Shown: positions 6,634 to 8,209 of the stretch, in pieces
Numbering within the stretch: position 1 is the first letter of the stretch
Layout of the letters: each line of letters opens with the position of its first letter
From: Chlamydiales bacterium
GTDB taxonomy: Bacteria; Chlamydiota; Chlamydiia; Chlamydiales; FEN-1388
DNA: 8,209 nt
Reading direction: 5' to 3'
Assembly: GCA_021372185.1 (NCBI GenBank)
Contig: JAJFUY010000217.1
Coordinates: 1 to 8,209, forward strand
Translations under genes and position numbers: made by a program
Notes under the pieces: generated by a model
Databases searched by the model: none
Told to the model about the DNA's origin: nothing
The model's input: the letters and a program-made list of their open reading frames with translations, nothing else

Positions 6634-6663
6634 ATTATATACCATTTTACTAATTTTTGTCAA
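6634..6663 (-). promoter_or_regulatory. Consensus sigma-70 promoter of the minus-strand gene
   Basis: On the minus strand a perfect TTGACA (6658-6663) is followed after 18 bp by a perfect TATAAT (6634-6639). The expected transcript start is near 6627, giving a leader of about 50 nt that carries the AAGGAG site. Both hexamers match at all six positions, the strongest promoter in the window, and predict high unregulated expression. Confidence 0.85.
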
Positions 6664-6924
6664 TTTTTTTGATTTAGGGGCCATTTTTGTAAACATTCTA
6701 CCTCATGAGCTTGTATTAAGTACATCCTGAGGTCTAAAAATCTACATATGGGCAATCTAGCGTGGTAAAGCTGCTGGAGAGTGAATTTCAAGTTGCGCTA
6801 GTGTCACATTGCTTTGTCTTATTCACAATCACGCTATTCTTGTCCAAATTCACAATAACACAAGCCCTAACATTTACAAAGCCTTTTTTATTTTTTGTTA
6901 AAAGCCTTTCGTGCTGACCTGTGA
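6664..6924. other. Non-coding spacer before the truncated RHS cassette
   Basis: With the leader and promoter next to it, this makes about 346 bp without a gene. I see no protein-coding signal here. It contains an imperfect nested palindrome at 6700-6733 (ACCTCA/TGAGGT outside, TGTA/TACA inside). A 9-bp direct repeat, ATTCACAAT, occurs at 6821 and 6848. An 8-bp inverted repeat pairs GTGAATTT at 6781 with AAATTCAC at 6846. No plus-strand promoter or ribosome binding site that could serve the following RHS frame is evident. Confidence 0.5.
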
Positions 6925-8209
6925 AAATGGTTGCGATTTAACAAATGCAGAAGTCTAATTCACTACAACTACGACGCACAATCCAATATCACAAGCTGCA
7001 TACTGCCAAATGGCGGCGTATGGTGTGCTAGCTATGATTCTATGAACCGCAAGAGCTCTGAAGAGTTTATAGAAAAAGGCATAAGCCATAGCCACTATGA
7101 GTATATTTACACCAACGGGACCCTTACACAAAAAATAGACCCGATGAAGCGCGTACACACCTACTCTTACGACACTTTAAAAAGACTTACCCAAGTAGAA
7201 GCTGATGGCTGGCTAAAACGCTTTGAGTATGATGCCCGTGGTTTGATGACAGCAAACGACACATGCTCACCCTTGAGTGAAACTACGCAAGTGATAAGAG
7301 TATATGATGAAAGCGCAAGGCTTATTAACGAAAAAACATATCTCAACTCAAAACTCCTTCAAGATGCACATCAGGAATGGGAGTTTGCAACAAGAACCCT
7401 TCGTATAGGCGACCACAAACGTACCTTTAGCTATTCAAATAATAAACTTGTAATGCTCGCAGCTGATAATGTCAATCTGACCTACCAATATAATGAGTCA
7501 GGTCAGCTTGAGCAAAAGACAACCCCTTACACTGTCACAACTATTGCCTACACTGCTGCCGGTTTACCACAACACATAACGACAACTCATCCACAAGATA
7601 TACTTGCTGAGGCCATGTCATGGACAGCTACGGGCAAGCTAAAAGGCTACCACTCTTCAAAGCAAGATAAAGCCTTTAGCTATACAGCAAGAGGCTTTCT
7701 TACTGACGGTACATTTGATGTAAACGCCACAAGAACACAGTGTGAAAATCATACAATCTTAGATAATGGTGTAGATTCATTTGGCAAAGTAACGGCTGAA
7801 CTTATAGACCAAAAAAAGATCTATTCATCCTACAATGCCATGGGAGAGCTTACATCAAGCAACAATGAAAAATATAGATGGGATCCCTGGGGTCAACTCC
7901 TTGAGGTAACCACAAGCTCAAGTAAGTGGACAGCTGTGTACGACGCCTTTGGACGACGTCTAGAAACTGCCCATACTAAACTAGGCTATATCTATAGCCC
8001 AACTACTGTAACAACCTCATTCTTTGACCCAGAAAAAGAATTTGAAGAAATCGGCATCCAGCTGCACGACAACACCTTCTGGAAGTACTATGGCCCCAAA
8101 GACTGCGATGCAGTAAGCGACAATACAGGCCAAACAGCCTACCTCATCCACAACTGCCTCCAGCAGCTAGAAGCTGTGGTAACAAACAATACCGTCTCGT
8201 ACCCAGACA
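6925..8209 (+). CDS. Headless RHS/YD-repeat cassette, partial at the right edge
   Basis: The frame opens after a TGA at 6922 and stays open to the window edge, more than 425 codons. RHS character starts about 6958 (HYNYDAQSNITSCILPNGG), and YD-type repeats continue (HTYSYDTLKRLTQVEADGWL, FEYDARGLMTANDT, VYDESARLINEK). From 7657 to the end it repeats the shell segment found at 1-553. There is no proper 5' end: the first in-frame ATG is at 7042, well inside the repeats and without a Shine-Dalgarno, and the only earlier common alternative, TTG 6931, lacks one too. A complete RHS gene would have a much longer shell and N-terminal region. It is best read as a displaced RHS 3' cassette, probably silent unless recombined into a full-length gene. 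Its toxin tip lies beyond the window. Confidence 0.85.
7657..8209 (+). repeat. Direct repeat of RHS shell, right copy
   Basis: Partner of bases 1-553, in the same orientation and in the same reading frame of an RHS gene. Homologous recombination between the copies could delete the 7.7 kb between them or move the right-hand tip onto the left-hand gene. Confidence 0.95.

Noticed and set aside
6412..6696. Open minus-strand frame of 94 codons with an ATG upstream of the 5973-6578 gene
   Set aside because: It runs across the consensus promoter and leader of that gene and overlaps its start in another frame; the composition is Lys/Ser-rich with no domain pattern.
6955..7158. Open minus-strand frame of 67 codons
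   Set aside because: It is antisense to the YD repeats of the second RHS copy.
1..8209. CRISPR array, tRNA genes or insertion-sequence transposase
   Set aside because: No regularly spaced short repeats, no cloverleaf-like segment and no transposase motif were found on either strand.

Overview
The window is an accessory region of an AT-rich bacterial genome built around RHS (YD-repeat) polymorphic-toxin genes. No rRNA, tRNA or housekeeping gene is present, so the host can only be guessed. AT-rich codon use, Gln/Pro-rich and Lys/Glu-rich low-complexity proteins and a duplicated RHS locus would suit a host-associated Gram-negative such as a Legionellales-type gammaproteobacterium, but this is weak inference.

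Layout. Bases 1-1506 are the 3' end of an RHS gene that enters from the left edge. It has YD-repeat shell, the RHS-associated core ending in the DPxGL-18-DPxG autoproteolysis signature, a linker, and a C-terminal EndoU-type RNase toxin. A 95-residue acidic protein of MafI-like immunity type follows 19 bp later (1526-1813). Next comes a broken coding remnant (1835-2017), then a TTG-started single-pass membrane protein of unknown function (2022-2627). After a spacer with a 49-bp palindrome there is a 549-residue protein (2922-4571) made of five diverged copies of one roughly 90-residue immunity-like domain; I read it as a polyimmunity protein. A largely disordered, charged protein follows (4751-5917). 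It converges, across a hairpin terminator, with a minus-strand gene (5973-6578) that has a textbook sigma-70 promoter and a strong ribosome binding site.

At about 6925 a second RHS reading frame opens without a usable start and runs off the right edge. Its last 553 bases (7657-8209) match bases 1-553 without a gap at about 96% identity (21 differences by eye).

How the parts fit. Read together, this is an RHS toxin-swapping locus: an RHS gene with a current EndoU tip and cognate immunity gene, debris of at least one older cassette, a multi-domain protein that may protect against several related toxins, and a headless RHS cassette that could donate its tip by recombination in the shared core. 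The two proteins of unknown function at 4751-5917 and 5973-6578 have no evident link to the toxin system beyond position.
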